Source: Enterocloster bolteae (GTDB lineage Bacteria > Bacillota > Clostridia > Lachnospirales > Lachnospiraceae). Taken from it: 64,000 nucleotides of DNA. The DNA lies in the NCBI RefSeq assembly GCF_002234575.2, contig NZ_CP022464.2, forward strand, positions 1,426,001 to 1,490,000, in the 5' to 3' direction. Numbering within the stretch: position 1 is the stretch's first letter; each line of letters opens with the position of its first letter. The position numbers were made by a program, and so were the translations under genes. Positions 51,243 through 58,309 of the stretch are shown here, piece after piece. A model generated the notes under the pieces. That model was not told the DNA's origin and ran no database searches. It saw nothing but the letters and a program-made list of their open reading frames with translations.

Positions 51243-51274
51243 AGTTTCTTAATAATGAAGTTTCTCAATAATGA
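51243..51274. repeat. 16-bp tandem duplication between ribBA and ribH
   Basis: AGTTTCTTAATAATGA and AGTTTCTCAATAATGA stand head to tail with one difference, in the 70-base gap between the two genes. Confidence 0.85.
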
Positions 51275-51283
51275 ATCAGGTTT

Positions 51284-52501
51284 TTAATAGTGCATCAAAT
51301 GTCCCATGCGCTGCTCCTTTGTCTTTAGATAGAACAGATCATGAACCGTTGGCGCCATCCGGATAGGCACCCGTTCTTTGATTTCCAGGCCAAAACCCGA
51401 GAGCTGGTATACCTTATCCGGGTTATTGGTCAGAAGCCGCAGGCTCCTGGCTCCCAGGTCTCTTAATATCTGTGCTCCTATAAAATATTCCCTCAAATCC
51501 CCCGGAAAACCCAGAGCCAGATTGGCTTCCAGGGTATCCATGCCCTGGTCCTGAAATTCATAGGCCCGGAGTTTATTGAGAAGCCCGATGCCCCGGCCTT
51601 CCTGGCGCATGTAGAGGAGAACTCCCCGTTCTTCCTGCTCAATCCGGGCCATGGCAGCGGCAAACTGCTGTCCGCAGTCGCAGCGCAGGGAGCCAAAGGC
51701 GTCGCCGGTCAGGCATTCCGAGTGGACCCGGCATAACAAGTCCCGGCCGTCCCCGATCTCTCCTTTTACCAAAGCTACATGATGTTCCCCGTTCAGCAGG
51801 TTCCTGTAGCCGTAAGCTTTAAAGGTGCCGTAACGGGTTGGCATATGGGTGACGGCAGCGCATTCCACAAGCTTATCGTGCTGTTTGCGGTAGTTCTGGA
51901 GAGCCTTGATGGTGGTGATTTTCATATTCCATTGTCCGGCCAGCTTAAGGAGCTGGGGCATCCGCATCATGGTTCCATCCTCCTTCATGATTTCACAGCA
52001 GAGCCCGCATTCACTGAGACCGGCCAGGCGCATCAGGTCAACGGTGGCTTCGGTATGTCCGGCCCGTTCCAGCACTCCGTTTTTTCTGGCTGCCAGCGGA
52101 AACATGTGGCCGGGACGCCGGAAATCCTCAGGCCGGGACCGGGCATTTACACACTGTCTGGCCGTTACGCCCCGTTCGGCCGCGGAAATGCCGGTGGAGG
52201 TGCTTATGTGGTCAATGGAAACAGTAAAGGCTGTCTCGTGGTTGTCGGAATTGTGGGATACCATCTGGGGAAGCTTAAGCCTTGTACACAGTTCCGGGCT
52301 CATGGGCATGCAGATAAGGCCTTTGCCGTGCACTGCCATGAAATTCACGTTTTCCGTGGTTGCATGTTGGGCGGCGCAGATAAAATCGCCCTCATTTTCC
52401 CTGTTTTCATCGTCTGTCACCAGTACGATTTTTCCCTGGCGCAGTTCGTCCAGTACTTCTTCTATGGTGCTGAATCCTTTTATGGTGTTGAATCCTTCCA
52501 T
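51284..52501 (-). CDS. ribBA: Bifunctional DHBP synthase / GTP cyclohydrolase II
   Basis: 405 aa. N-terminal half makes dihydroxybutanone phosphate from ribulose 5-phosphate (VTDDENRENEGDFI, ARSRPEDFRRPGHMFPL); C-terminal half opens GTP (RVHSECLTGDAFGSLRCDCG with three zinc cysteines, EGRGIGLLNKLRAYEFQ). Start at ATG 52501; AAGGAGG is about 12 bases away, rather far. The first dozen codons contain an 18-bp duplication (GFNTIK / GFSTIE). An earlier frame start at 52603 overlaps ribE and is not supported. Confidence 0.95.
   Translation of the reverse strand: MEGFNTIKGFSTIEEVLDELRQGKIVLVTDDENRENEGDFICAAQHATTENVNFMAVHGKGLICMPMSPELCTRLKLPQMVSHNSDNHETAFTVSIDHISTSTGISAAERGVTARQCVNARSRPEDFRRPGHMFPLAARKNGVLERAGHTEATVDLMRLAGLSECGLCCEIMKEDGTMMRMPQLLKLAGQWNMKITTIKALQNYRKQHDKLVECAAVTHMPTRYGTFKAYGYRNLLNGEHHVALVKGEIGDGRDLLCRVHSECLTGDAFGSLRCDCGQQFAAAMARIEQEERGVLLYMRQEGRGIGLLNKLRAYEFQDQGMDTLEANLALGFPGDLREYFIGAQILRDLGARSLRLLTNNPDKVYQLSGFGLEIKERVPIRMAPTVHDLFYLKTKEQRMGHLMHY
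52464..52499. repeat. 18-bp tandem duplication at the ribBA start
   Basis: Two 18-bp units (52464-52481 and 52482-52499, each beginning ATGGTG on the plus strand) encode GF[N/S]TI[K/E] near the N terminus of RibBA, adjoining its start codon. A further 11-bp direct repeat TGTTTTTAATG occurs upstream at 52520 and 52549. Confidence 0.8.
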
Positions 52502-52592
52502 GGTGCGATAAATCCTCCTTGTTTTTAATGGGGACAATTCAGGTGTCCTGTTTTTAATGATTCGTTTATTTGCTGTCCGGTACTGGCGCCGC

Positions 52593-53273
52593 TCAAAATC
52601 CATATTGTTTGAGCAGTTCCGGCGTGATTCGGCTGCCGGTCCCCGTGCTTTTGCTGTCCACCCCTTCTGTGCAGTGGAATGGCGGGGGGATTTTTATGAA
52701 TTTTTCGATATATTTCCCCACACAGTCGTTTTCCAGATTGACCACGCAGCCTGGTTTCAGGGTTCCCAGAGTGGTACAGAAGGCTGTATGGGGAATCAGG
52801 GATACGCAAAAATCCTGATCCCTTACCCGGGCAACCGTCAGGCTGACTCCGTCTATGGCAATGGAACCCTTTTCGATGATGCGGCGCAGGATGGACGGGT
52901 CAGAGCGGACGGTGTACCACAGGGCGTTGCCGTCCCGGGCAATACTCACAATGGTCCCGGTGCCGTCAATATGGCCTGACACAATATGTCCGCCGAACCT
53001 GCCGCCTGCCGTCATGGCCCGTTCCAGGTTAAGGGGACTTCCCGCGGGAAGACGGGCGAGATTGGAACGCTTCAGGGTTTCAGGCATTACATCCGCATAA
53101 AAACAGCCGGAATCAAAGGAATATGCGGTAAGGCAGACACCGTTGACGGCAATGCTGTCTCCTTTTTGAATGTCCTCCAGGACTCTGTCTGCTTTGACGG
53201 CCAGGCGGGAACCGGATAAACCGCCCTGAACAGACATCAGGATTCCGGTTTCCTCTATGATTCCTGTGAACAT
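52593..53273 (-). CDS. ribE: Riboflavin synthase, alpha chain
   Basis: Dismutates two lumazines to riboflavin. 226 aa made of two similar barrel halves: MFTGIIEETG and GDSIAVNGVCLT in the first, GHIDGTGTI and KGSIAIDGVSLTV in the second. Its start lies 19 bases inside the end of ribD, so translation is coupled. Confidence 0.96.
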   Translation of the reverse strand: MFTGIIEETGILMSVQGGLSGSRLAVKADRVLEDIQKGDSIAVNGVCLTAYSFDSGCFYADVMPETLKRSNLARLPAGSPLNLERAMTAGGRFGGHIVSGHIDGTGTIVSIARDGNALWYTVRSDPSILRRIIEKGSIAIDGVSLTVARVRDQDFCVSLIPHTAFCTTLGTLKPGCVVNLENDCVGKYIEKFIKIPPPFHCTEGVDSKSTGTGSRITPELLKQYGF

Positions 53274-54358
53274 GGCATCAACTCCCCTTCGATAAGAATG
53301 TCCTGGTCCAGGACCGTGATTTTGGTCTTTCCCAGGGAAAAGCCCTGGTATGGGAATTCCACCCCTCTGCCTCCCACAGGTGTTTTGGCGGTTGCGCCTC
53401 CAAAGAGTCCGGGGGAAATATAGGCCTGCACTCTGTTTACGATTCCCTGGTTCAGGGCGGACCAGTTGAGGGTGGAACCGCCTTCCAGCAGGACGCTGTC
53501 AATGCCCATCTGTCCCAGGCGTTCTGTGAGGGCATTCAGATCCACGCGTCCCTCACGGGGCGGAAGGAGGAGGATTTCACAGCCCTTTTCTTCATAGGGA
53601 AGCCATGCTTCCCTGTCAGGACAGCAGGTGGCCAGTATGGTCCTGGCCTGGGAGCAGGTGGCAGCGACCTGGGAATCCGGCGGTGTGCGAAGCTGTGAAT
53701 CGCAGATAATCCGCACCGGATTCCTGGTATCCGGGAGACGGCATGTAAGCAGGGAATCATCGGCCAGTATGGTTTCCACACCGCACATGACAGCAGAATA
53801 CCTGCTTCTGTCCTCATGGACCCTTCGGCGCGCTCTCTCCCCGGTAATCCATCGGGAATGCCCGGCAAAGGTGGCTGTCTTGCCATCCAGTGTCATGGCA
53901 TATTTCATGATAACAAGGGGCCGGCCGGTCTTTATGTAGTGGAAGAATACGTGGTTGAGTTCCCTGCATTCTTCTTCCAGAATACCTTCTGTCACTTCAA
54001 TGCCGTTGGCTACTAAGATTTTGGTGCCCTTGCCGGATACCATGGGATTGGGATCTCTTGTGCCTATGACCACCCGGCGGATGCCGCTTTCTATGATGGC
54101 ATCCGTGCAGGGCGGGGTCTTGCCGTGATGGCAGCAGGGCTCCAGGGTTACATACAGGGTTGCGCCCCTGGGAGATTCGGTCAGGGATGCAAGGGCATTC
54201 CGCTCTGCATGGGGCCCACCGAAATAAAGGTGGCTGCCCTGTCCGATGATACGGCCCTCCCTGACAATGACAGCACCCGCCATGGGATTGGGGCTGACCT
54301 TTTTGCAGCCCTTTCTGGCCAGTTTCAGTGCGATGGACATGTAATCAGAATCGTTCAA
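53255..54358 (-). CDS. ribD: Bifunctional riboflavin deaminase/reductase RibD
   Basis: 367 aa. N-terminal zinc deaminase: PHAERNAL and EPCCHHGKTPPC; C-terminal NADPH reductase: KYAMTLDGKTATFAGHS and VLLEGGSTLNWS. The start is TTG 54358, seven bases behind AAAGGAGG; the in-frame ATG at 54340 would cut off six residues and has no site. First gene of the operon, about 265 bases after the FMN aptamer. Confidence 0.95.
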   Translation of the reverse strand: MNDSDYMSIALKLARKGCKKVSPNPMAGAVIVREGRIIGQGSHLYFGGPHAERNALASLTESPRGATLYVTLEPCCHHGKTPPCTDAIIESGIRRVVIGTRDPNPMVSGKGTKILVANGIEVTEGILEEECRELNHVFFHYIKTGRPLVIMKYAMTLDGKTATFAGHSRWITGERARRRVHEDRSRYSAVMCGVETILADDSLLTCRLPDTRNPVRIICDSQLRTPPDSQVAATCSQARTILATCCPDREAWLPYEEKGCEILLLPPREGRVDLNALTERLGQMGIDSVLLEGGSTLNWSALNQGIVNRVQAYISPGLFGGATAKTPVGGRGVEFPYQGFSLGKTKITVLDQDILIEGELMPCSQES

Positions 54359-54442
54359 TGCGGTGCCTCCTTTACAAATGATGGGACACGCATGGCGCAG
54401 CCATGGCCTGTCCCCTGGTTCATAGCTGTAAAAAACAGCTAT

Positions 54443-54475
54443 AAAAAATGCCTTGAACCGGTATCGTTCAAGGCA
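54443..54475 (-). terminator. Strong terminator in the rib leader
   Basis: On the minus strand TGCCTTGAAC pairs perfectly with GTTCAAGGCA, followed by six T. It lies between the FMN aptamer and ribD and has the best T run in the leader. Confidence 0.75.
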
Positions 54476-54492
54476 GAAAATATAAAACCCAA

Positions 54493-54509
54493 GGCACAGT
54501 TTCTGTGCC
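54493..54509 (-). promoter_or_regulatory. Additional hairpin in the rib leader
   Basis: GGCACAG, three bases, CTGTGCC. Not followed directly by T; it may space or isolate the terminators on either side. Confidence 0.5.
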
Positions 54510-54539
54510 ATATGGAGGGCATGGGGGTGGGAGGTACAC

Positions 54540-54571
54540 AAAAGCCCTGGAATGATAGTTCATTCCAGGGC
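54540..54571 (-). terminator. First terminator hairpin behind the FMN aptamer
   Basis: GCCCTGGAATGA pairs with TCATTCCAGGGC (12 bp, four-base loop), then TTTTG on the minus strand. It is a strong candidate for the riboswitch expression platform. Confidence 0.75.
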
Positions 54572-54587
54572 ACTTTCAACCAGCCAC

Positions 54588-54604
54588 AAAAAGCGCATAA
54601 GCGC
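54588..54604 (-). promoter_or_regulatory. Small GCGC hairpin with T run
   Basis: GCGC-TTAT-GCGC followed by five T on the minus strand, just downstream of the aptamer. Short stem; could take part in an antiterminator. Confidence 0.45.
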
Positions 54605-54621
54605 GTCCATGTCATCGTTCC

Positions 54622-54730
54622 ATCTTCTTTCATCCAGACTGTACTGTCGGCTTCGGAGTTTCACCGAATCATGCCTTGCGGCTCGTGGGCTGTACCACCG
54701 GTAGGGAATTGCACCCTGCCCTGAAGATAT
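54622..54730 (-). ncRNA. FMN riboswitch (RFN element)
   Basis: On the minus strand the conserved RFN blocks appear in order: CTTCAGGGCAGGGTG, ATTCCCTACCGGTGGT, AGCCCACGAGCC, GATTCGGTGAAACTCCGA, GCCGACAGT, and a closing GATGAAAGAAGAT that pairs with ATATCTTC to form P1. When FMN binds, transcription of the rib genes is expected to stop at the hairpins that follow. Confidence 0.97.
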
Positions 54731-54746
54731 TATTCAATTGAGTGTT

Positions 54747-54775
54747 ATTATAAGCACTGTGCGGCGGTATGTCAA
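54747..54775 (-). promoter_or_regulatory. Consensus rib operon promoter
   Basis: Minus strand TTGACA, 17-bp spacer, TATAAT: a full consensus match just upstream of the aptamer. Confidence 0.9.
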
Positions 54776-54796
54776 GAAGGATTTTTGGAATAACGG

Positions 54797-54825
54797 TTAA
54801 ATCTCAGGGCGCATTGTGCTATAAT
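54797..54825 (+). promoter_or_regulatory. Predicted promoter of the cytidylate-kinase-like gene
   Basis: TTAAAT (weak), 17-bp spacer, TATAAT with TGC in front. It runs divergently from the rib promoter; the two -35 regions are about 20 bases apart. Confidence 0.65.
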
Positions 54826-54891
54826 GAAACCATGAAAGCAAACCATGGAAGCAGGCGTGGGCCTGCGCTGTCAGAACAGGAGGATGGGCGT

Positions 54892-55527
54892 ATGAAGGAA
54901 GGAAAGAAACTCATTGTGACCATTGGCAGACAGTACGGCAGCGGCGGCAGTGAAATCGGCGCCAGGCTGGCCAAGGAACTGGGAATCCATTTCTATGACA
55001 AGAATATCCTGCGCATGAATTCAGACCAAAGCGGTATCAAGGAGAGCTATTACTATCTGGCAGACGAGAAGGCGGGAAACAAGCTTTTGTATAAGATTAT
55101 CAAGAGCCTGACCCCGGAAAAGGGAAGTCCTTCCTTTGGCTCCGACCTGGTGTCGGCGGACAATCTGTTCCGGTTCCAGTCCGAGGTTATACGAAAGCTG
55201 GCGGCGGAGGAGAGCTGTGTTATCATGGGGCGCTGTGCCGACTATGTGCTGGAGGGCGCGGAAGGTCTGGTAAGAGTATTCCTGTACGCGGATATGGAAT
55301 ACCGGGAAAAGCGAATCAGCGATCTGGGCTATTATGAGCCCAGGGATATCAGGAAGAACATCAAGCGCATTGACAGGGAGCGGAGGGATTACCACCGGTA
55401 CTACACAGGCCGCGACTGGGAAAATGTGGAGAACTACGACCTGATGCTGAACACGGCATCCCTGGGAACAGAGGGGGCCATGGAAGCCATACGTGCCTAT
55501 TTGCGGATTAAGGAATATGAGCTGTAG
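54892..55527 (+). CDS. Cytidylate-kinase-like family protein
   Basis: 211 aa of the AAA_26 / cytidylate-kinase-like family. P-loop-like start IVTIGRQYGSGGSEIGARLA, then FYDKNIL, VIMGRCADYVL (the GR(G/C)AD motif) and a C-terminal YHRYYTGRDW, YDLMLNTASLG. True cytidylate kinase is a separate, better conserved protein; the substrate of this family is uncertain. Start at ATG 54892, eight bases after AGGAGG; the earlier frame back to 54769 contains the promoter. No convincing terminator follows. Confidence 0.85.
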   Translation: MKEGKKLIVTIGRQYGSGGSEIGARLAKELGIHFYDKNILRMNSDQSGIKESYYYLADEKAGNKLLYKIIKSLTPEKGSPSFGSDLVSADNLFRFQSEVIRKLAAEESCVIMGRCADYVLEGAEGLVRVFLYADMEYREKRISDLGYYEPRDIRKNIKRIDRERRDYHRYYTGRDWENVENYDLMLNTASLGTEGAMEAIRAYLRIKEYEL

Positions 55528-55640
55528 CGTGCCGGAACCTGCCCCTAAGCTGCACTTTTCAGGTTTAGGGGAAAATACATGCATATAATAGGCTGGGCCG
55601 TATTATATTTAGGTAATGAAAAGAAACTGCGAGGTATTAC

Positions 55641-56891
55641 ATGGCAACCAATCCAGAACGGACATCCAGTGGACTGCTGCAGATTAACGTAATCAACATA
55701 CAGAATAATTTTCCCATACAGAACGCCAGGGTCACTATCAGCTATAAAGGAGAACCGGACCGCACGGTGGAGCAGCTGACCACCAACAGTTCAGGCCAGA
55801 CAGAGCAGGTGCAGCTTCCGGCGCCCCCTGTGGAATACAGTCTGGAACCAAGCATTATCCAGCCCTATTCAGAATATAACCTGATGGTGGAGGCAGAGGG
55901 CTTTGAGCCTCTGGCCATATCAGGCACCGAGATACTGGCCCAGGCCACGGCCATACAGCCGGCAGTCATGACACCGGTTGGCGGGGAAACACCTCCCGAA
56001 GACCCGGTGGTGATACCGGATCATACCCTGTACGGGAATTATCCCCCAAAGATAGCGGAACCAGAGATAAAACCAGTGAACGAGAGCGGGGAAATCGTAC
56101 TCAGCCGGGTGGTAGTGCCTCAAACCGTGGTGGTCCATGACGGGGTGCCAACGGACAGTACGGCCAAGGACTATTATGTGCCCTACAGGGACTACATAAA
56201 AAATGTGGCATCCAGCGAAATATATTCCACCTGGCCCAGGGCCACCATAACAGCCAATGTGCTGGCAATCATGTCCTTTACCCTGAACCGGGTATACACT
56301 GAGTGGTACAGGAACCAGGGCTATGATTTCACCATCACGTCCTCCACTGCCTTTGACCACAAGTGGATATATGGAAGGAATATATTCGAGAGCATCAGCC
56401 TGATCGTGGATGAGATATTTGATAACTACCTGTCCCGTCCGGGTGTGAGACAGCCTATCCTGACCCAGTACTGTGACGGGCGCCAGGTCCAGTGTCCGAA
56501 CTGGATGACACAGTGGGGGTCATGCTCCCTTGGAGAGCAGGGCTACAGTCCCATTGAGATTCTGCGTCATTTTTACGGGGACAGCATTTATGTAAACACA
56601 GCGGAGCAGATATCCGGGATACCGGCCTCCTGGCCTGGCAGCGACCTGACCATAGGAAGCTCCGGGGATAAGGTGCGCCAGATGCAGGAACAGCTGGATG
56701 AGATAGCAACGGTTTATTCGGCCATTCCCAGGGTGACGCCCGACGGGATATACGGTTCCGGAACAGCGAACGCGGTGCGGGAATTCCAGTCTATCTTCGG
56801 ACTGCCCCAGACAGGAGTGGTGGATTTTGCCACATGGTATAAAATATCGCATATTTATGTGGGAATTACCCGGATTGCGGAATTAGTGTAA
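55641..56891 (+). CDS. SpoIID-like / peptidoglycan-binding protein
   Basis: 416 aa. Residues 10-100 look like a carboxypeptidase-regulatory-type beta domain (LLQINVINIQNNFPIQNARV). The middle (about 170-320) recalls SpoIID/LytB proteins: a helix where those have AQAVAARTY (here ANVLAIMSFTLNRVY), YCDG, and MTQWGSCSLGEQGYSPIEIL, similar to the MSQYGA...G..Y.EIL ending. The C terminus (about 335-405) is a PG_binding_1 domain (GSSGDKVRQMQEQLDEI, PDGIYGSGTANAVREFQ). No signal peptide, as for some spore-coat or cortex proteins. Function uncertain; a spore-wall role is plausible. Confidence 0.72.
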   Translation: MATNPERTSSGLLQINVINIQNNFPIQNARVTISYKGEPDRTVEQLTTNSSGQTEQVQLPAPPVEYSLEPSIIQPYSEYNLMVEAEGFEPLAISGTEILAQATAIQPAVMTPVGGETPPEDPVVIPDHTLYGNYPPKIAEPEIKPVNESGEIVLSRVVVPQTVVVHDGVPTDSTAKDYYVPYRDYIKNVASSEIYSTWPRATITANVLAIMSFTLNRVYTEWYRNQGYDFTITSSTAFDHKWIYGRNIFESISLIVDEIFDNYLSRPGVRQPILTQYCDGRQVQCPNWMTQWGSCSLGEQGYSPIEILRHFYGDSIYVNTAEQISGIPASWPGSDLTIGSSGDKVRQMQEQLDEIATVYSAIPRVTPDGIYGSGTANAVREFQSIFGLPQTGVVDFATWYKISHIYVGITRIAELV

Positions 56892-56937
56892 TAATCTGAT
56901 TTTGCAGCATGATGAAAAAGAAGTGAAAGGTATGATG

Positions 56938-56966
56938 GCCCCCGGTGCTGCCGGGGGCTTGTTTTT
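56938..56966 (+). terminator. Terminator after the peptidoglycan-binding gene
   Basis: GCCCCCGG, five-base loop, CCGGGGGC, then TTGTTTTT. Confidence 0.88.
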
Positions 56967-56988
56967 AATTGCGGCGGGCTTTTTTGGC

Positions 56989-57012
56989 GGGTGGGGGTGG
57001 GGGTGGGGGTGG
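56989..57012 (+). repeat. G-tract repeat, potential G-quadruplex
   Basis: GGG-T-GGGGG-T-GGGGG-T-GGGGG-T-GG: four or more G runs separated by single T. Such one-base loops favour a very stable parallel quadruplex in the plus strand. It lies in the non-coding gap before the MarR promoter. Confidence 0.85.
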
Positions 57013-57046
57013 ATATGACCGGACAGGAAAAATTAAAATTAATTAA

Positions 57047-57058
57047 CAAGGTACCTTG
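57047..57058. promoter_or_regulatory. MarR operator palindrome overlapping the -35
   Basis: CAAGGTACCTTG, a perfect 12-bp palindrome overlapping the first bases of the -35 hexamer. Confidence 0.75.
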
Positions 57059-57084
57059 ACAAAAAGAAAAAACAGGAGTAAGAT
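57056..57084 (+). promoter_or_regulatory. Predicted marR promoter
   Basis: Perfect TTGACA, 17-bp spacer, TAAGAT. Confidence 0.7.
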
Positions 57085-57092
57085 ATAAAACA

Positions 57093-57118
57093 CAAGGTAC
57101 CTAACTAATTAATTAGTT
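57093..57118. promoter_or_regulatory. Second operator region of the MarR gene
   Basis: CAAGGTACCTAA (57093-57104) repeats the core AGGTACCT 46 bp from the first copy and runs directly into AACTAATTAATTAGTT (57103-57118), a perfect 16-bp palindrome. They follow the -10, at the transcription start. Confidence 0.75.
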
Positions 57119-57237
57119 CGTCAGACCATATAGGAACCGGATGGCATTTGAGATAATATCTAAGATGACAGATGAAGTAAAAAATCAGATGGTTGTGATA
57201 TGGATTGGCGGCATCAGCGAGATAAGGAGAGAACGAT

Positions 57238-58083
57238 ATGGACGAGAATAGAAATGAAATGGACAAGATGGAAAATACCAATCATGCCGGCAATAGCAGC
57301 AATAGCAGCAATGCCAGCAATGCCAGCAATACCAGTAATGCCGGCAACACCAGTAATTCTAATAATGATACCACCCAGGACTACTGCCCATGCTGTCCCA
57401 ACCATTGTCAGGCAGACGCCCTGGAATGCGGAAAAGGAACACGGTACTTTCAGGAAAACCCCAGCGAGGGTGAACACTTTCGGGAGCATCATCATGGACA
57501 AGGCCATGGGTTTCATGGAAGATGTCCCGGACATCTTAACCGGGAAGACATGTCCCTGGAGGATATCCTTTTGTACCAGTTCCGTTCCTGTACCCACTTT
57601 TTCCGTTACGGAATGGGCGGAAAGACAGGCCAGCAGAGAATACTGGCCATGCTGGCGGAAAGGGGAATCATCACACAGCGGGAGCTTCAGGACATGCTGG
57701 GAGTGCAGTCAGGTTCCCTCAGCGAGATTCTCAATAAGGTAGAAACGTGCGGTTATATCATGCGCAGGCAGAATGAAAGGGACAGGCGCCAGATGAATCT
57801 GGAACTGACAGATTCAGGAATGGAGGCAGCCCGGAATTTCAGGGAAGAACATATGAAGAAAGCCAGAGCCATGTTTGACGGGCTGACAGAAGATGAGAAA
57901 AAGCAGCTGTCCTCCCTGTTGGAGAAGATGATGGAGCACTGGCCCCGGATGGAGGAAGGAGGAGCCTGCGGACAGGGGGGTGGCAGCCGGTTCGGCAGGA
58001 GAGGTTTTCCGGGAGCAGACAGAGAACACGGGACAGAGGACCGGCGCCGCGGAGGAAGGATGGGAGGCAGACATTCCCTATAA
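57238..58083 (+). CDS. MarR-family regulator with Asn/Ser-rich and Cys/His-rich N-terminal region
   Basis: 281 aa, about twice the size of a plain MarR. Residues 16-45 are an Asn-Ser-Ala-Thr repeat; 49-110 carry a Cys/His-rich segment (YCPCCPNHC, ECGKG, HFREHHHGQGHGFHG, CPGH) that could bind metal; 115-245 are a MarR winged helix (GKTGQQRILAMLAERG, QRELQDMLGVQSGSLSEILN, RRQNERDRRQMNLELTD); the tail is Gly/Arg-rich. ATG 57238 follows AAGGAGAG. Palindromes at its promoter indicate autoregulation. It stands alone; no pump or enzyme gene follows in the same unit, so its targets are elsewhere. Confidence 0.88.
   Translation: MDENRNEMDKMENTNHAGNSSNSSNASNASNTSNAGNTSNSNNDTTQDYCPCCPNHCQADALECGKGTRYFQENPSEGEHFREHHHGQGHGFHGRCPGHLNREDMSLEDILLYQFRSCTHFFRYGMGGKTGQQRILAMLAERGIITQRELQDMLGVQSGSLSEILNKVETCGYIMRRQNERDRRQMNLELTDSGMEAARNFREEHMKKARAMFDGLTEDEKKQLSSLLEKMMEHWPRMEEGGACGQGGGSRFGRRGFPGADREHGTEDRRRGGRMGGRHSL
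57289..57371 (+). repeat. 9-bp tandem microrepeat within the MarR gene
   Basis: About eight units of AGCAATAGC type, drifting to AGCAATGCC and AGTAATGCC, encode repeated Asn-Ser/Ala-Ser. In frame, so length variation between strains is expected without loss of function. Confidence 0.85.
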
Positions 58084-58099
58084 AAAGCAGACATCAGAG

Positions 58100-58140
58100 A
58101 CAAGGGCAGGGCGCATATTTTTGGTCCTGTCCTTGTTTCG
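58100..58140 (+). terminator. Probable terminator after the MarR gene
   Basis: ACAAGGGCAGG pairs with CCTGTCCTTGT (one G-U pair) over a 15-base loop; the T run after it is short (TTCG). Confidence 0.55.
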
Positions 58141-58213
58141 TCCGGTCTGTATACTGCCCTCTTTGTACTAAAAAAAATTTGATTATCACAAAAAAATTTA
58201 GCTCCTAAAGTCA

Positions 58214-58242
58214 TTGCAAATTCATATGAAATACAGTATAAT
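58214..58242 (+). promoter_or_regulatory. Predicted carAB promoter
   Basis: TTGCAA, 17-bp spacer, perfect TATAAT, giving a leader of about 60 bases. Confidence 0.85.
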
Positions 58243-58309
58243 CTTTACAATTTGGGCTGAGGTCACATGGCCCTTAAGCAAACACATAAGAAAGGACAGG
58301 TACCCCCAT

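Noticed and set aside
55535..55575. Inverted repeat around CCCCTAA / TTAGGGG after the cytidylate-kinase-like gene as terminator
   Set aside because: Two competing pairings, long loop and no T run after the stem; too weak to call.
57289..57371. CRISPR-like array
   Set aside because: The 9-bp units are an in-frame coding microrepeat without spacers; no cas genes are present anywhere in the window.
57200..57742. 180-codon plus-strand frame across the MarR gene start
   Set aside because: Repetitive Met/Ala/Pro/Ile product in an alternative frame of the MarR microrepeat; the MarR frame has the ribosome site and domain.
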